Origin: Penium margaritaceum
Taxonomy: Eukaryota > Streptophyta > Zygnematophyceae > Desmidiales > Peniaceae
Reading direction: 5' to 3'
Length of the DNA: 64,000 bases
NCBI GenBank assembly: GCA_023375785.1
Contig: SZWC01000811.1
Span: 64,672-128,671, forward strand
How positions within the stretch are numbered: position 1 is the first letter of the stretch; each line of letters opens with the position of its first letter. Below the pieces are notes generated by a model. That model worked only from the letters and a program-made list of their open reading frames with translations, was not told where the DNA came from and made no database searches. Shown one piece after another: positions 27,530 to 39,155 of the stretch. The position numbers and the translations under genes are program-made.

Positions 27530-29085
27530 CTAGGCCTCACGCGCAAGGCGACTGAAAGCGTCTGCGTTACAGTTGGCCAAAGCAGGCTGATGTTTGATCT
27601 TCATGTTGTACCATTGCAGGAGGAGAGCCCACTTGGCCAAGATACCCTCGTGGTTCTGTGTGGTAAGGAGCCACTGCAGGGCCTCATGGTCGGTCAGGAC
27701 TGTGAACGGTTTCCCATTTTTTATGTAGTTGCGGAAATGCTGGAGAGCCCAGAGGAATGCCAGGCACTCGCCCTTCACCGGGGGGTACTTCTGATCACCA
27801 TCCGTGAGTGCACGGCTGGCGTACGCGATAACTCGTTGGACGGGCTCTTGGATTGTCTGCGATAGAACCGCGCCAAGACCGTCTCGCGACCATTCAGTGG
27901 TGTTGGAGAAGGGGAGAATGAAATCAGGGAATTTTAGCATGGGCGCGGTCACCAGCCGATGCTTGATCTCTGCCCATGCCGCGACGAACTCCGGACTCCA
28001 TTCGAAGGGGACGTCTTGGTGTGTAAGCTGCTGCAGGGGACAGATGATGCGTGTATGATCGCTGACGAACTTGTGGTAAAAGTATACAAAGCCAAGGAAG
28101 ATCTTAACTTGCGCCGCAGTTGTGGCTGGCGCCATTCTTGGACTGCAGCTATCTTTTCTGTGTCCGTCTTGATGCAGTCAGCACTCATGAAGAACCCCAG
28201 GAATTCCATTTCTGCGGCACGGATGGAGCGCTTTGTAGCTTTCAACTTCAGGTTGGCAGCGCGGAGGGCGGAGAACGCAGCAGTAAGTGAGGAGAAAACT
28301 TCTGCAAAGCTGTGGACGGCGACCATGATGTCGTCAATGTAACAGCTCACATTTGGGATACCGCGGAGGGTGGAGTCCATGATGCGTTGGAAGGTTGCAC
28401 TGGCGTTGTGGAGGCTGAAGGGCATGCGGGTGAAGGCATAGAGTCCATCTGGCATGACAAAAGCAGTCTTGGCAATGGAATCCGGATGCATTGGCACTGT
28501 ATGGAAAGCTGCCTTGATGTCGAGCTTTGCAAACCATCTGCGGCCTTGCTGTCGCTCCTGGATGTCAACGATCAGAGGCATGGGATAGGTGTCTTCTTCC
28601 ATGACCCTGTTGAGGTCTCGGAAGTCTACGCAAAATCTCTTGGATCCGTCAGGCTTGCCGACAATGACTAGGTTGGCGCGCCAAGTGCTCACGATGGGGA
28701 CTATCACTCCTTGCGCTTTTATTTCTGCAAGACCCTCGGTGATAGTTTGCTCCTGGTCCGGGAGTATGCGGCGAACCGTTTGCTTGGTGGGGGAAGCTGT
28801 TCCGATTGAGATGACATGGAAAGCATCAATGGCCCCAAGGTCCGTTGGTGATCCGGCGAAGATGTCCGCGAAAGAGTCCAACAGATCGCGGAAGTCCTGT
28901 TTCTGCGGAGGAGAGAGACGAGGGTGAAGGATGTGGTCCCAGCGAGGGGGCGGCGGCGGAGACTGGGTGTGGATGGGGTTTAATTCCCCTTCCTCATCCA
29001 GGGACAAGCCTTTGCCAAATACCTGCTCCCCTCGCTGCCATAGCCCAAGAAGATTGTTCCGCTCGCCTGGTCTTGCCGAGTCCAT
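27530..29085 (-). pseudogene. Ty3/gypsy reverse transcriptase and RNase H (broken)
   Basis: The reverse transcriptase part (about 28.1-28.9 kb) shows KRFCVDFRDLNRV, a palm-domain motif LDIKAAFHTVPMHP, TRMPFSLHNASATFQRIMD and the catalytic box YIDDIMV near 28321-28345. The RNase H part (27530-28135) shows KIFLGFVYFYHKF, YASRALTDGDQKYPPVKGE and VLTDHEALQWLL, ending near NADAFSRL. This order and these motifs are typical of Ty3/gypsy polymerases, which copy element RNA into DNA and remove the RNA strand. Left of RNase H, some 360 bp run to the gap without a recognisable integrase. The region is not one open frame. Confidence 0.9.
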
Positions 29086-29091
29086 GGTCAG

Positions 29092-30018
29092 CTATTGCCA
29101 TTCCGCGGCCGGCACGAGCTCTGCATCTAGCGTGGCTCCCTCGGGTGCGGGAGCCTGCTGGGGACGAGTCTGTGAATCATCCTGTGCGGAATCGGAAAGG
29201 GAGAAGGGCACGCCATCAGCGACGGGCACAGTCACCCGGTCCCCGACGATGATCAAGGCATACTCTTTGGAGCCGATCGCGGAAAAGACTTGCATGACGC
29301 CAAGGGAGAACAGCAGGTTGGCCTGTTGCGGAAGGATGTAGTCCATTCCAAGGAGGACATCATAGGTTCAGGCCTGGGTACCCTGGACGTCCACTGGCTC
29401 GTGGAGGGAGCCCACTTGCAAGGGGAGCCCTTGTATTTCTCCATCCCTGTAGTCCATTCCTCCAGCGGCGTTGCTGAATCGCCGTCATGTGGGGAGGATG
29501 CGATCTGCCCATCTGACCACACACAGGACGCGGAGGGCAACCGTGGTATGGGTAGCCCCACTGTCTATGATCGCCATGACCGTCTGCCCACACATCCACA
29601 CCACACAACAGGCAACCTCGTAGTGTTGATCGTCGCGGCGGGGTGGTTCTAGGGGTTTCGGTGCCCAGCCCCATTCGAGTTCCTCAGTGTTCAAGGCAGG
29701 TGATACTTCTGCGAGAATCTGTCGCGTGTTTTGGGTGCCATGCGCCGGTGTGGTACATGTGAGGGAGATGCCAACAGCTTGGAGGCGGTGGTTGGCTCTA
29801 GTAAACTCCACTCTGAGCCACAGAGCCAGCTCAGGATGGAGACGAAGGAAGTCAAAGAAGTATAGGAATACAATGGGGGTGGTGAAGAGATTTTCTACAG
29901 GGTCTGTGGGGTCTGCAACAGTGATGGGGACAGTCCGAGGAGCGGATGGGGTAGTTGTAACAGCTGGATTCTCTGCTTGTGCGGGATTCGCGGTGCGGCG
30001 CTTCTCAAGGGGTCGCAT
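29092..30018 (-). pseudogene. Ty3/gypsy protease region (broken)
   Basis: Between gag and reverse transcriptase, the minus strand encodes VMAIIDSGATHTTVAL around 29.55 kb. DSGA after a hydrophobic strand is the active-site motif of retrotransposon aspartic proteases, which cut the polyprotein into working parts. A second stretch, around 29.1-29.35 kb (DYILPQQANLLFSLGVMQVF), continues towards the reverse transcriptase. Order and spacing fit the Ty3/gypsy plan gag-pro-RT. The frame is not continuous, so no functional enzyme is expected. Confidence 0.65.
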
Positions 30019-30125
30019 AGAACAGGCTGCAACGGCATCCTGCAGCCGGGTCTGTACAGCCTCTGCCTTCCGCCGTAGGTCGCTCTGTACTTGCGCGGCT
30101 TTCTTCAGGTCACATCCATGGATTT

Positions 30126-32950
30126 CTAGCCAACGAGCTCATGTGATGAGGTTCGTCTCCTCAGGGGTGGGTGCTGCCTCTGTAGTCTCATCCTTTTCCA
30201 TGGGAAAATCCAACTTGACATTACGGGCACCGGCCGCGGGGTGTGGCGGCGGGTTCGGCAAGATTCCTTGGCCTGGTTATTGACCCGCCTGAGCCTGCCC
30301 AGGAGGGGGCGGATTGTCTTGCTGCTGCTATTGCTATTGTTGCTGCTGCTATTGACCGGGCCATGGCTGGTTGTAGTACTGGTGCCATAGCTGGACCATG
30401 GGATCTGTTTGGACGGGGTCTGGGCATGGAGCTGCTTGGCGGCGACGAGGGCGATCTCGGGTATAGCCGTAGCGTCTTGCACCGCATTGTGGAGAAAACG
30501 GTAGCGATCAGCAATCATGAGACTGCTGACTTCGTCAGGGAGCGCGCAAAATAGATTCTGTAGGAGGACCCACAGCGGAAGGCCTTCTCCTTGCGGGTTC
30601 TTGGCCACAGAAGCCAGGCGAAGAACTGATCCAGGAATCTGCGGATGTCGTCGTCCTTGCGCATGACCTCCTTCTCAATCTTCCGCAAGGCCTCCTCTTT
30701 CGTCAGGTGCTTGAAGCATTCAATGAGAGCGTTGCCAAAGTCTTCGAAGGATAAAAATGGTGCGCGTGCATTGTACCAGTCGGCCGCAGCTGCAACTCCT
30801 TGGAGGTGTAGTCCGCACTAGCGAGGCAGAGGTCAGGTGGGATCCGACCAAATGCTAGCGCAGAGTGTGATTTGCTTCAGCCATATCCAGGGATCCTCCT
30901 CAGGGGCGCCCTTGAAGGTGTCCAGCCGCGGCAGATTTGGAGGCTCGGAGCGGATGTACTACAGTTGAGGTATACTACTGCGGTTAGTCGTCAACGCAGT
31001 CACTGCAGTCGGAGGGGGATGATTGGCTGGCTAGGCCGCAGAGTATCCCGCATGATGAGTCTGGATTGAAGGCTGCCCCGCGCACATGTGAGAATCTGGG
31101 TGCATGTGTGACGGGTGCATGTACCAGGAAGAAGGAGCTGGCAGTGAGGTGGTGTAAGGTGTGGAGAATAACGTCGTCCCAAGGGGCGAGGCCGGAGGTC
31201 CCTGTGCCTGCGGTGCCATCAGCTGAGACATCTAATAGGCCTGCGTTGTGGAGACCACAGCAGTACTGGTAACCACGGCTGGTGCCACCGTAAGAGGATA
31301 GGCCGTTGTCCTTGAAGGGTGCTAGCCCCCCATCATCTGCGGTAGTGGTGGGTGCGAGTGTTATTGTGGCGCCAGCGGGAGTTGCAGCATCAGTGGTGGC
31401 ACCTGAATAGTCGCACTGGCTCGTTTGGTTCCGGGTAGCTATGGTGGATGAAGCTACTGGTAGGCTGGTGCGGAGTACTGGGGAGGTGGTGGTGCGCCTT
31501 GGGGCAGCGGTGGCTGCGGGCCTGACACGAAAGGTTGCTGACTCGCTCCTCATTGTGTGATGATCATCAGTTGCTGCTGCAGAGAAGGCCACTGGTGTGA
31601 AATTGTTGCTGAGGGTTGCATCGACGTCATGCCCCCATGTGGCCGCGGCTAGTGCGTCAATGGCTGGACCCCATGAGGCTGAGTCGTGACTCCCCCTTAG
31701 ACGATGCCCCTGGAAGACTGCATTCTGTGTGGTGGATGCGGTGCCATCAAAGGGTGGTGCACTGCGGTCCCTGCTTGTGTCAGCGCCGTCACCTGCTGCG
31801 GCTGGTAGCTGGTCTGCAGCATGCTTATTGTGCGCATCACGGTCCCTGCCGGTGCGGCACCCATCAGTGCCTGTGGTGGGTTTATCTGTTGCAGTGGTGC
31901 AGCCATTGCTGGAGGTCCTGCCGCAGGTGGCTGCGGCGTGGTCCCCGCCTGTGCTGCTCCCCCATATGGCGGCAGCTGATACACAGGTGGCTGGGTCATC
32001 CCTCCCGCTAGGATGACTGCAGCTCCCTGCGGCATCATTCCAGCGAACAGGGGCACCTGGGTAGCCTGCTGTTGGCGCGTTGGTTGTCTGGAATTCTAGG
32101 CCAGAGGGGGTGCCGATAGTCCTACTTGCGTGGTTCCCATGTTTTGTTGCTGCGGGTGCATCGCCGTCTGCTGCAGGCCTAGCATCAGGGTTTGTGCCAG
32201 TCCATTTGCTTGCCCCAGTTTGACCAGCTGTGGTGGTGGATTCATCCCCAGCTCTTCATCCTGCATGAAAGCCGTGCACCCTGTTGGGATGGTGTCAATC
32301 AGCGCCTGGTGCTGGGCCACTAGCTGCTGCTCGCCCAGCGTGGAGTATTCGTGGGACCCAGGTTGTTCCCCATGTTACACCACCTCGAGTGGATGATGCA
32401 TCACGGGTGATGAGAGCTGCAGCAGAGGGTTGGCTGTTGCCGCGGGCTGCTCCCTGTCACGGCGTCGGTACACGAGTCCGCGGTAGGCTCCGAATTCTCC
32501 ACCAACAGAGGGCATCTCCAACGATGGTGGGGTATCGGAGAACCACTGCGGTGCCAGGACCACAGCCTCCTACCCCTCTGATCCATGCTAGGACTGGCTG
32601 GATCCGCGGCTGCCATGACTAGAGATGGTCTCCACTTCCACACGCTTGCCCAGGGCGTCTATGATACGACACCAGTGCAGCTGTTCCAGCCACACGGCCA
32701 CCCGAAGGAGTTGAGCGAGCGGATCGGAGCCTGATGAGGAGCTGAATGGGGTGCGGGACAGCACAGGAGAGGAGTTCCGGCTGCCTGCGTAGGTGATGGC
32801 TCGTCGCGGGAGGAAGCACCGAACTGATTACTGCTGCTATCGTTGCCTGAGATCCTAATAGACAAAGCTTGGCGACGACATTAATGAAACATCTGAAGAA
32901 TTCATGCAGTTCCGCTGAGCAAAGAGCGAGGAACTGTCCACGGTCACCAC
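30126..32950 (-). pseudogene. Ty3/gypsy gag-like region (broken)
   Basis: The part next to the LTR encodes low-complexity protein rich in Gln, Pro and Ala (for example PPVYQLPPYGGAAQAG and LQQTAMHPQQQNMG). Further in, around 30.6-30.8 kb, conceptual peptides such as NALIECFKHLTKEEALRKI and KDDDIRRFLDQFF resemble the core of retrotransposon gag proteins, the structural protein that packages element RNA. About 30.1-30.6 kb contains the end of that domain followed by a Ser/Asn-rich stretch. I saw no clear zinc knuckle. The region is broken into several frames. Assignment as gag rests on position and the peptide resemblance; the Pro/Gln-rich part could be an element-specific extension. Confidence 0.6.
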
Positions 32951-32957
32951 ACCATGA

Positions 32958-32969
32958 CACTGATACCCC
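32958..32969 (-). other. Probable primer-binding site, Ty3/gypsy copy 1
   Basis: The minus strand reads GGGGTATCAGTG, close to the TGGTATCAGAGC site primed by initiator tRNA-Met in many plant LTR elements. It sits just inside the LTR. The matching site in copy 2 is at 51421-51432. Confidence 0.5.
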
Positions 32970-32975
32970 CAGTTT

Positions 32976-34143
32976 TGCCGCGTCCTTGACTTTCTCCGCG
33001 CCTGCTCTGCTCCGCACTATCCACGGACTCTGCACAACCACAGCACTAGCTGCTTGTCTGGGGCTTGCTTAGCTACAGATCTACGGTCCTGACCCTGACC
33101 AATTAACAATTCTGCAGATTGCAGGTCTGAGCTTACACGTGGGATCCTCACCGGTAAGTGACACTGCGCGGTCCACTTCCCGCCACATGTGAGCCGCCAC
33201 CTCGTGGCTTCCAGCTCCTCTCTACGGAACCTTGTTCCGCAGCCGTGTACAGGCAAGGGCAACGCCAGCAGTTCAATTCAACTCGGGTTTTGGTCACTCA
33301 CGCACTTGATCTCGCAGTCCACGCCTATGACATCAGAGGGAACACAAAGCAAGAATGCGGAATGCGAAGAGTACTGATGGGAGCGGCAAATGTCTTTGAT
33401 AATCAGGAACACAGTACATGATCTAGCGGAGTATCCAGTCGAGAGCAATCCGGACTTAAGGACAACTTGTACTACTACTACCTAGGCCTTATCTAGTTGG
33501 GACTCCGCACGGCGTGTCTACAGGCCGGCGGTCTCATCCCTCACATATCATCCTCTTTCCCCCTACTTGGACTCCACGCGGTGCGGCTACGCACCATTGC
33601 TCTTGTCCTCACACTCAGGGAACATCATCCTTATTCATAAGTCTTATTCTTCATCTGCGGCTCATACATGCGGTCTTCATGTTCTTCCTTGAATCTTTGT
33701 CTTCCACGGTGCGTCCTCAGATGCTCTCCCCATGATTGAGGTGCCAATTTCCATGCTCATTGGTTGTTTCTTCCCTGATTGCCTCGTCCGACTGCTGCCC
33801 TGCGTGTCTCTGCTTGATTTCCTCCGTGATTGCTTCCCGTTTCTGCGGTTCGTCCCCTGTTCCTTTCCCACCGCGGATCTCCCCACTGCTTCTTCTTGCC
33901 CTTTCACAGCTTACACCACATGTGCTTGAGATGGCCGAGGGACGGCCGCCTCAGATGACAATGTCAACCTGCGGTAACCTCTCATCGCGTGACCCATCCG
34001 CATTGCTATTAGACTCCGTACTTCCCCATGCTCAACCGCGCATACCGCGGAAGCCAGCGTTCCTTGTGCGGCTTCCATCATGCCCCGGTTGCTTTCGTGC
34101 GGATTGACCTCCTCGCAGATCTACAGCAGGAGTTTGCCTGACA
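32976..34143 (-). repeat. Ty3/gypsy LTR, copy 1 (5' LTR in element sense)
   Basis: Read on the minus strand it starts TGTCAGGCAAAC at 34143. The inner edge is placed near 32976 from a CA dinucleotide a few bases before the primer-binding site, giving about 1.17 kb. That inner edge is uncertain by several bases. The same sequence is at about 51439-52605. Confidence 0.6.
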
Positions 34144-34186
34144 ACCTGGTATTCCCAAACCATAGTTTGAGAACATCAGGTTGTCA
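34139..34186. repeat. Hairpin at the outer end of Ty3/gypsy copy 1
   Basis: The LTR end TGACA plus satellite ACCTGGTATTC (34139-34154) is mirrored by GAACATCAGGTTGTCA (34171-34186) across a 16-nt loop, with two mismatches. The same hairpin is perfect at 52601-52648. The right arm replaces the normal satellite text between the C and D monomers. Confidence 0.85.
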
Positions 34187-36324
34187 ACATTGACCACACA
34201 CTGCGGATTTCTTTGGTCAAAGGTAGTACATATCCGTACTCTGGTCGGTCATTGTGCATAATAGCCACACCGTGCTACTACCGTTTGAAGGTTGTTGTAC
34301 TTGCTAGTTGAGAACTGATATTCCCAATCCATTCTTTCCCCCTCTGACCGTTTGTGACTCATGTTATGGTTGGTGAACATTGACCACCCGTACTGAAATT
34401 CGTTGGTCATGGCCAGAGACATATGCCTAGTTTGGTTGTTTGGTCTACATAGTAGCCACGGATTGAAGTTCTTTGTCCTTTCTACTCAATACATAGGGTG
34501 CCCAAACCGTTGTCTCTCCCTCTGACCATTTGTGACTCATGATATGAGTTGTCAATGTTGAGCACACGTAGTGGACTTCTTCGATCATAGTCAGTGACGT
34601 ATGGATCCTTTGGTTGGTCACTGTGAACGCTAGCCACACCGGGCCACTACTTGTTGAAGGTCTTTGCACTTGCTAGTTGATAACTAGTATTCCCAACCAA
34701 TTGTTTCACCCTCTGACCATTTGTGACTCGTGTTATGACTTTTCAACGTTGACCACACATTGTGAAACTCGTTTGGTCATGGTCAGTGACATTGGCCTAG
34801 TTTGGATTGTCACTGTACATGTTTACCACGCCGTGTCACTACGTTTTGAAGGTCTTCGTGCTTTCTAGCTCATAGCTAGTCTTCCCAAACCATTGTTACC
34901 CCCTTCTCACTTTCTATGCCTCGTGTTGTGAGTTGTCAACGTTCACCACATGAAGTGAAATTCTTTGGTCATGGTCAGTGACATATGCATACTTTGCTTT
35001 TGCAATGTGCATGGTAGCCACACTGTGCCACTACATATTGAAGGTAATTGTACTTGCTAGTCAATAAGTAGTATTTGCAAACCATTATGTTCGACTCTGA
35101 CCATTTGTGACTCTTGTTATGAGTTGTCAAAGTTTACCACACATAGTGACATTCTTTGGTCATGGTCAGTGACATATGCCTACTTTCATTGTTCATTTTG
35201 CATGGTATCCATACCGAGCCACGACTTATTGAAGGTCCTTGTGCTTGCTAGTTCATACCTGGTGTTCCCAAGCCATTGTTTCCCCCTCTGACCATTTATG
35301 ACTCGTATTATGAGTTGTCAATGTAGACCAAACACAGCGGATTTTATTGGTCAAAGGCAGTACATATGCCGACTTTGGTCGGTCAATGTGCATGGTAGCC
35401 ACACTGTACTACTACTAATTGAAGGTCGTTGTACTTGCTAGTTGATAACTGCTATTCCCAGACCATTGTTTCCCCCTCTGACCGTTTGTGACTCGTGTTA
35501 TGGTTGGTGAACGTCGACCACCCGTATTGAAATTCCTTGGTCATGGCCAGTGACATATGCCTAGTTTGTTTGTTTGGTGTGCATAATCGCCACACCGTGC
35601 CACTACAGATTGAAGTTCTTTGTCCTCTCTAGTCAATACATAGGGTTCCCAAACCATTGTCTCTCCCTGAGATCATTTGTGACTCGTGTTATGAGTTTTC
35701 AATGTTGACCACACATAGTGGACTTCTTCGGTCATAGTTAGTGACATATGCATCCTTTGGTTGGTCACATCATGCCACTACTTGTTGAAGGTCTTTGTAC
35801 TTGCTAGTTGATAACTAGTGTTCCCAATCCATTCTTTCCCCCTCTGACCATGAGTTTTCAACGTTGACCACACACTGTGAAATTTTTTTGGTCATGGTAA
35901 GTGACATGGGCCTAGTTTGGGTTGTCACTATACATGGTTACCACGCCGTGGTACTACGTATTGAAGGTCTTTGTGATCTCTAGTTGATAGCTAGTCTTCC
36001 CAAACCATTGTTACCCCCCTCTGACTATCTTTGACTCGTGTTGTGGGTTGTCAACGTTGACCACATGAAGTGAACTTCTTTGGTCATGGTCAGTGACATA
36101 TGCTTACTTTGCTTTTTCACTGTGCATGGTAGCCACACTCTGCCACTACATATTGAAGGTATTTGTACTTGCTAGTCGATAAGTAGTATTCACAAACCAT
36201 GATCTTCCACTCAGACCATTTGTGACTCGTGTTATGAGTTGTCAACGTTAACCACACATAGTGACCTTATTTGGTCATGGTCAGTGACATATGCCTACTT
36301 TGGTTGGTGATCGTGCATGGTATC
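34144..36324 (+). repeat. Satellite array, block 3
   Basis: About two HOR units lie between the gypsy and copia insertions, starting at the C/D monomer join and ending in a C monomer. They share private variants with 52606-54800: GGCCAGAGACATATG, CTCATGATATGAG, CGGATTGAAG, TTTGCTTTT, and CAGATTGAAG with CTCTCTAGTCAATAC. This marks a segmental duplication. One A monomer near 35850 lost about 15 bp. No genes are seen. Confidence 0.95.
36320..36324. repeat. Target-site duplication GTATC, left of copia element
   Basis: GTATC here is repeated exactly at 42542-42546 on the other side of the element. Together they restore the normal C monomer text CATGGTATCCACAC. Confidence 0.95.
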
Positions 36325-36637
36325 TGTCGACTAGCCTGAGGCAAACGGACTAGAAAACAGGGCCGACACAAAGCACCTACCGTCCACTCCTAGCATTTCA
36401 GCTAGGAGAAGATGTCACCCTCAGGATCACGGTTCCACACTGACCAGTTCCTAGGCAATCACTTGCTAGCAACTGTGTCCACTTAACACTTGGTCACTTT
36501 CGCGCGAGGTGCTAGTCAAAGACTAACTCCTGGGTCTTAGACCAACCAGTGTCTTCTTTATATTGTTCCTTAGTTGGAGAACTCTGTGAGGAGCATCTAA
36601 GGCCAGATTGTGTAATTAGAATGAGGAATGAGCCTGG

Positions 36638-36645
36638 TATATATA
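36638..36645 (-). promoter_or_regulatory. TATA-like motif in copia LTR
   Basis: TATATATA lies mid-LTR and could serve as the Pol II TATA box for minus-strand transcription. In the right LTR the matching site, near 42171-42179, reads TACATATAG. Confidence 0.45.
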
Positions 36646-36825
36646 GTCCTAGGCCTGGCTTCTAAGGTGTGTGGGTAGTGGCACTTTTGGGATGGTTACT
36701 CCACACCACCTCACCAGTCCGCCAATTGGCGCATCCACTGACCGCCAAATGGCGCACTCTCCTGATGCATGGAGAAATGTCTAAGAAACTTCCCCTGTGC
36801 TCGAATGGTCAAAAACCTTCTACGC

Positions 36826-36890
36826 ACATCAAGACTCGATCGCAGGACCTGTTGTTCCTATGTCCAACATGCTATCCGTTGCGCTACACT
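36826..36890 (-). promoter_or_regulatory. tRNA-like segment in copia LTR
   Basis: On the minus strand TAGCGCAACGG (plus-strand 36876-36886) fits a tRNA A box, followed after 33 nt by CGATCGAGTCT (36832-36842), a decayed B-box look-alike. Between them a stem TGTTG/CAACA sits where the anticodon arm would be, with an oversized loop. The right LTR keeps the A box but not the B box (about 42361-42418). A chance match is possible. Confidence 0.35.
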
Positions 36891-37012
36891 TCTGGTGTCT
36901 CGCTTGGACTTGCACCACGAACAAGGTTTGGGAGACTTACTCCAAGGGAGCAGTACATGCCCAACCTGTCCGTCAAGCCATTGCAGTGGCCATGGGATAT
37001 AGAAGAACAACA

Positions 37013-37024
37013 ATCTCTCCCTTG
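37013..37024 (-). other. Polypurine tract of copia element
   Basis: The minus strand reads CAAGGGAGAGAT directly before the LTR start TGTTGTTC. Purine-rich sequence at this place primes plus-strand DNA synthesis in LTR retrotransposons. Confidence 0.7.
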
Positions 37025-37281
37025 AACCTTAGGCCACCTGCTCTGGTAGCTCTCGGTTGAGTTTGTGCACGTCAACATTCTTGGTCCTTAGTTCTCATTT
37101 CTTGCATCCACCATGCCGACTCCTTGAGCACCTGCAACATGCAAGTTGCTGTATAGAGGCTTTGTCAAGAAGTCCGCAAGCATATTCTTGGTTGCTACGT
37201 GCTCCAGTTCTACAACAACCTTGGCGACAAGATCAAGTTAGTAGTGGTACCGAATATCGATGTGCTTTATACGCCGGGAGC

Positions 37282-38882
37282 TCATGTCATCCTCTGCCAT
37301 AGCGATGGCACTTTGGTTGTCGATGCGGATGACCGTTGCTTCCTCTTGTGGAGCCTTAATCTCCTCAAGCAAACTACGAAGCCATTGCGTTTCCTTGCAC
37401 ACTTCGGAGAGTACAATGTACTCCGCCTCAGCAGTAGAAACTGAGACGCAGTCTTACTTCCTGCTTGCCCAAGTGACGCACCACCGTTGAGAAGACAGAC
37501 AAACCCTGAGGTGGACTTCCTGTCATCAATCTGTCCTCCCCAGTCCGCGTCACTATAGCATGTTTGTCGCAGCAAGTCTGATCCTTCTAGACCTCCAAAC
37601 CGAAGTCGATGTGCAGAGTTTTTTTGAGGTAGCCAAAAATTTGCTTCACAGCTTGCCAATGTTCTGGCCCAGGGTTGGCCACAAACCTGCTCACCTGACC
37701 CACCGCATAAGCAATGTCAGGTCGCGTTCCCACCATCGCGTACATGAGGCTCCCAACTGCGGACTGGTACGGAATGGTTTGCATCTCCCACTGGTCTGTC
37801 TCGTTGCTTGGTGACATCGAGGAGGAGAGCTTGCAGTCGGAGGGCATGGGGGTTCTGACGGGTTTGCAGTCCTCCATGTTGTAGCGCTTCAAGACTTCCA
37901 TGATGAACTTGGTCTGGTTGAGCCCGATGCTGCCTGCTTTGCGGTTGCGGTGAACAGCAATCCCGAGGTAGTACTCAAGAGGTCCCATATCCTTCATCCT
38001 AAACTTGCTGGCCAAATATTTCTTGAGGTCCGTAAGGGCCTCTTGCAAGGGAGAACACATGATGGGATCGTCTACGTACAACGCCACGAGCAGCTGGCCA
38101 CGTTCGTCCTCTCGTACATAGACGCTGGGGTCATTCTTGCAATGTGCAAAGGAGATCTTAGCCATGAAGCTGTCCATCTCCTTGTACCAGATCCGTGGGG
38201 CCTGTTTCAGCCCATACAACGCCTTCACCAGCTTGCACACCTTACCCTCGGGTGCTTTGACACCTTCAGGTACCTCCATTAGCACCTCCTCGTCGAGCTT
38301 CCCATAAAGGAAAGCTGTCTTTACATCCATCTGGTGGTTCTCAAGGTCTTTGGCGGCTGCGACGGCAAGCAGGGATCTGATTGAGGCAAACGTGACAACC
38401 GGTGCAAAAGTCTCATCGTACTCAGACCCTGAGCGCTGTGAGAATCCTTTTGCCACGATCCTTGCCTTGTACTTGTCGATGCTATCATCTTGCTTCCGCT
38501 TCAACCTGAGCACCCACTTTGAGCCCACCACGTGAGCGTTAGCGGGTCTGTCCACCAGCACCCATGTGCCATTTCCTTCGATGGACGCGAGCTCGATGTC
38601 CACCGCCTCCTTCCACTTGGCCGCATCGGGCCTTGCCTGCGCCTCAGCCACAGTGAGCGGCTCTCCCTGAGCCAAACAGGACCAGCTCAGTCCAGTCCAG
38701 CTTCCGATGTCAGCGTCGTACTTTGGAGTTTGTTCTCTTTGTCGTGTGTTGCGACGTTGTATTGCTGGTGGATCTTCACAATGTTGTTGCTCTTGTGTTA
38801 CTGGCTTTCCTGAAGTTAGGTTTTCTTCTTTTGAAGCGCCACTGGCCTCCGAGCTGTTTTTAGAGGCCTCGGACGTCTCCAA
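37282..38882 (-). pseudogene. Copia reverse transcriptase and RNase H (broken)
   Basis: The reverse transcriptase (37587-38882) contains EAVDIELASIEGNGTWVLV, KWVLRLKRKQDDSIDKYKAR, YDETFAPVVTFASIRSLLA, QMDVKTAFLYGKLDEEV, VCKLVKALYGLKQAPRIWY and a YVDD box, all standard Ty1/copia landmarks, ending with GSLMYAMVGTRPDIAYAVG. RNase H (37282-37659) shows SDADWGGQIDDRKSTSGF and the copia-typical order after reverse transcriptase. These enzymes turn element RNA into DNA. The two parts are not in one open frame, and the tract ends about 270 bp before the left LTR. Confidence 0.92.
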
Positions 38883-39155
38883 CTCAGTGTCAGAGCTCGC
38901 CGCTGCGTCAGCCTACGCAGCCGCTCTCCCTGCCACACCACTGATCTTCATGGTCTGCTGTACTGGCACCACTTGCCAGTTTTTGGGAGCTTGATCTCCT
39001 CACTCCACCAGAACAAACTGCTCTCCCTGCTTTGGAGCTTGGGTGGGATCAAGAATCTCTTCCTTGCCTGGTTTCCTTTCATGAAAGGTTACGTCCCGGC
39101 TGGTGATGAGTCATCTTCCTGCCAGGTCCCACAGGCGGTAGGTCTTGTGGGCCGT

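Larger units (their letters stand above)
27153..34143 (-). mobile_element. Ty3/gypsy LTR retrotransposon fossil, copy 1 (truncated)
   Basis: This element reads on the minus strand: one LTR at the right end (about 32976-34143), a primer-binding site, a gag-like region, protease, then reverse transcriptase and RNase H. The left part, where integrase and the other LTR would lie, is missing or hidden in the assembly gap. Gene order, the YIDDIM reverse transcriptase box and the TDHEALQWL RNase H stretch place it in Ty3/gypsy. The coding frame is broken in several places, so it is a non-autonomous fossil. Its base composition is clearly more GC-rich than the satellite around it. A shorter relative of the same insertion lies at 50112-52605; by eye the shared parts differ by roughly 6-10%, so the copying is not recent. 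Confidence 0.9.
36325..37012 (-). repeat. Copia LTR, left (3' LTR in element sense)
   Basis: The 688-bp LTR runs from TGTCGACTAG to AGAACAACA on the plus strand. It carries a TATA-like motif at 36638-36645 and a tRNA-like segment at 36826-36890. Confidence 0.95.

Noticed and set aside
26853-27546. Open frames running through the assembly gap
   Set aside because: They exist only because N positions do not create stops; the sequence inside is unknown.
27263-33072. Plus-strand open frames of 100-200 residues over the gypsy element (for example 27263-27865, 29687-30283, 31616-32011)
   Set aside because: They are antisense shadows of the GC-rich minus-strand element; the recognisable protease, reverse transcriptase and RNase H motifs are all on the minus strand.
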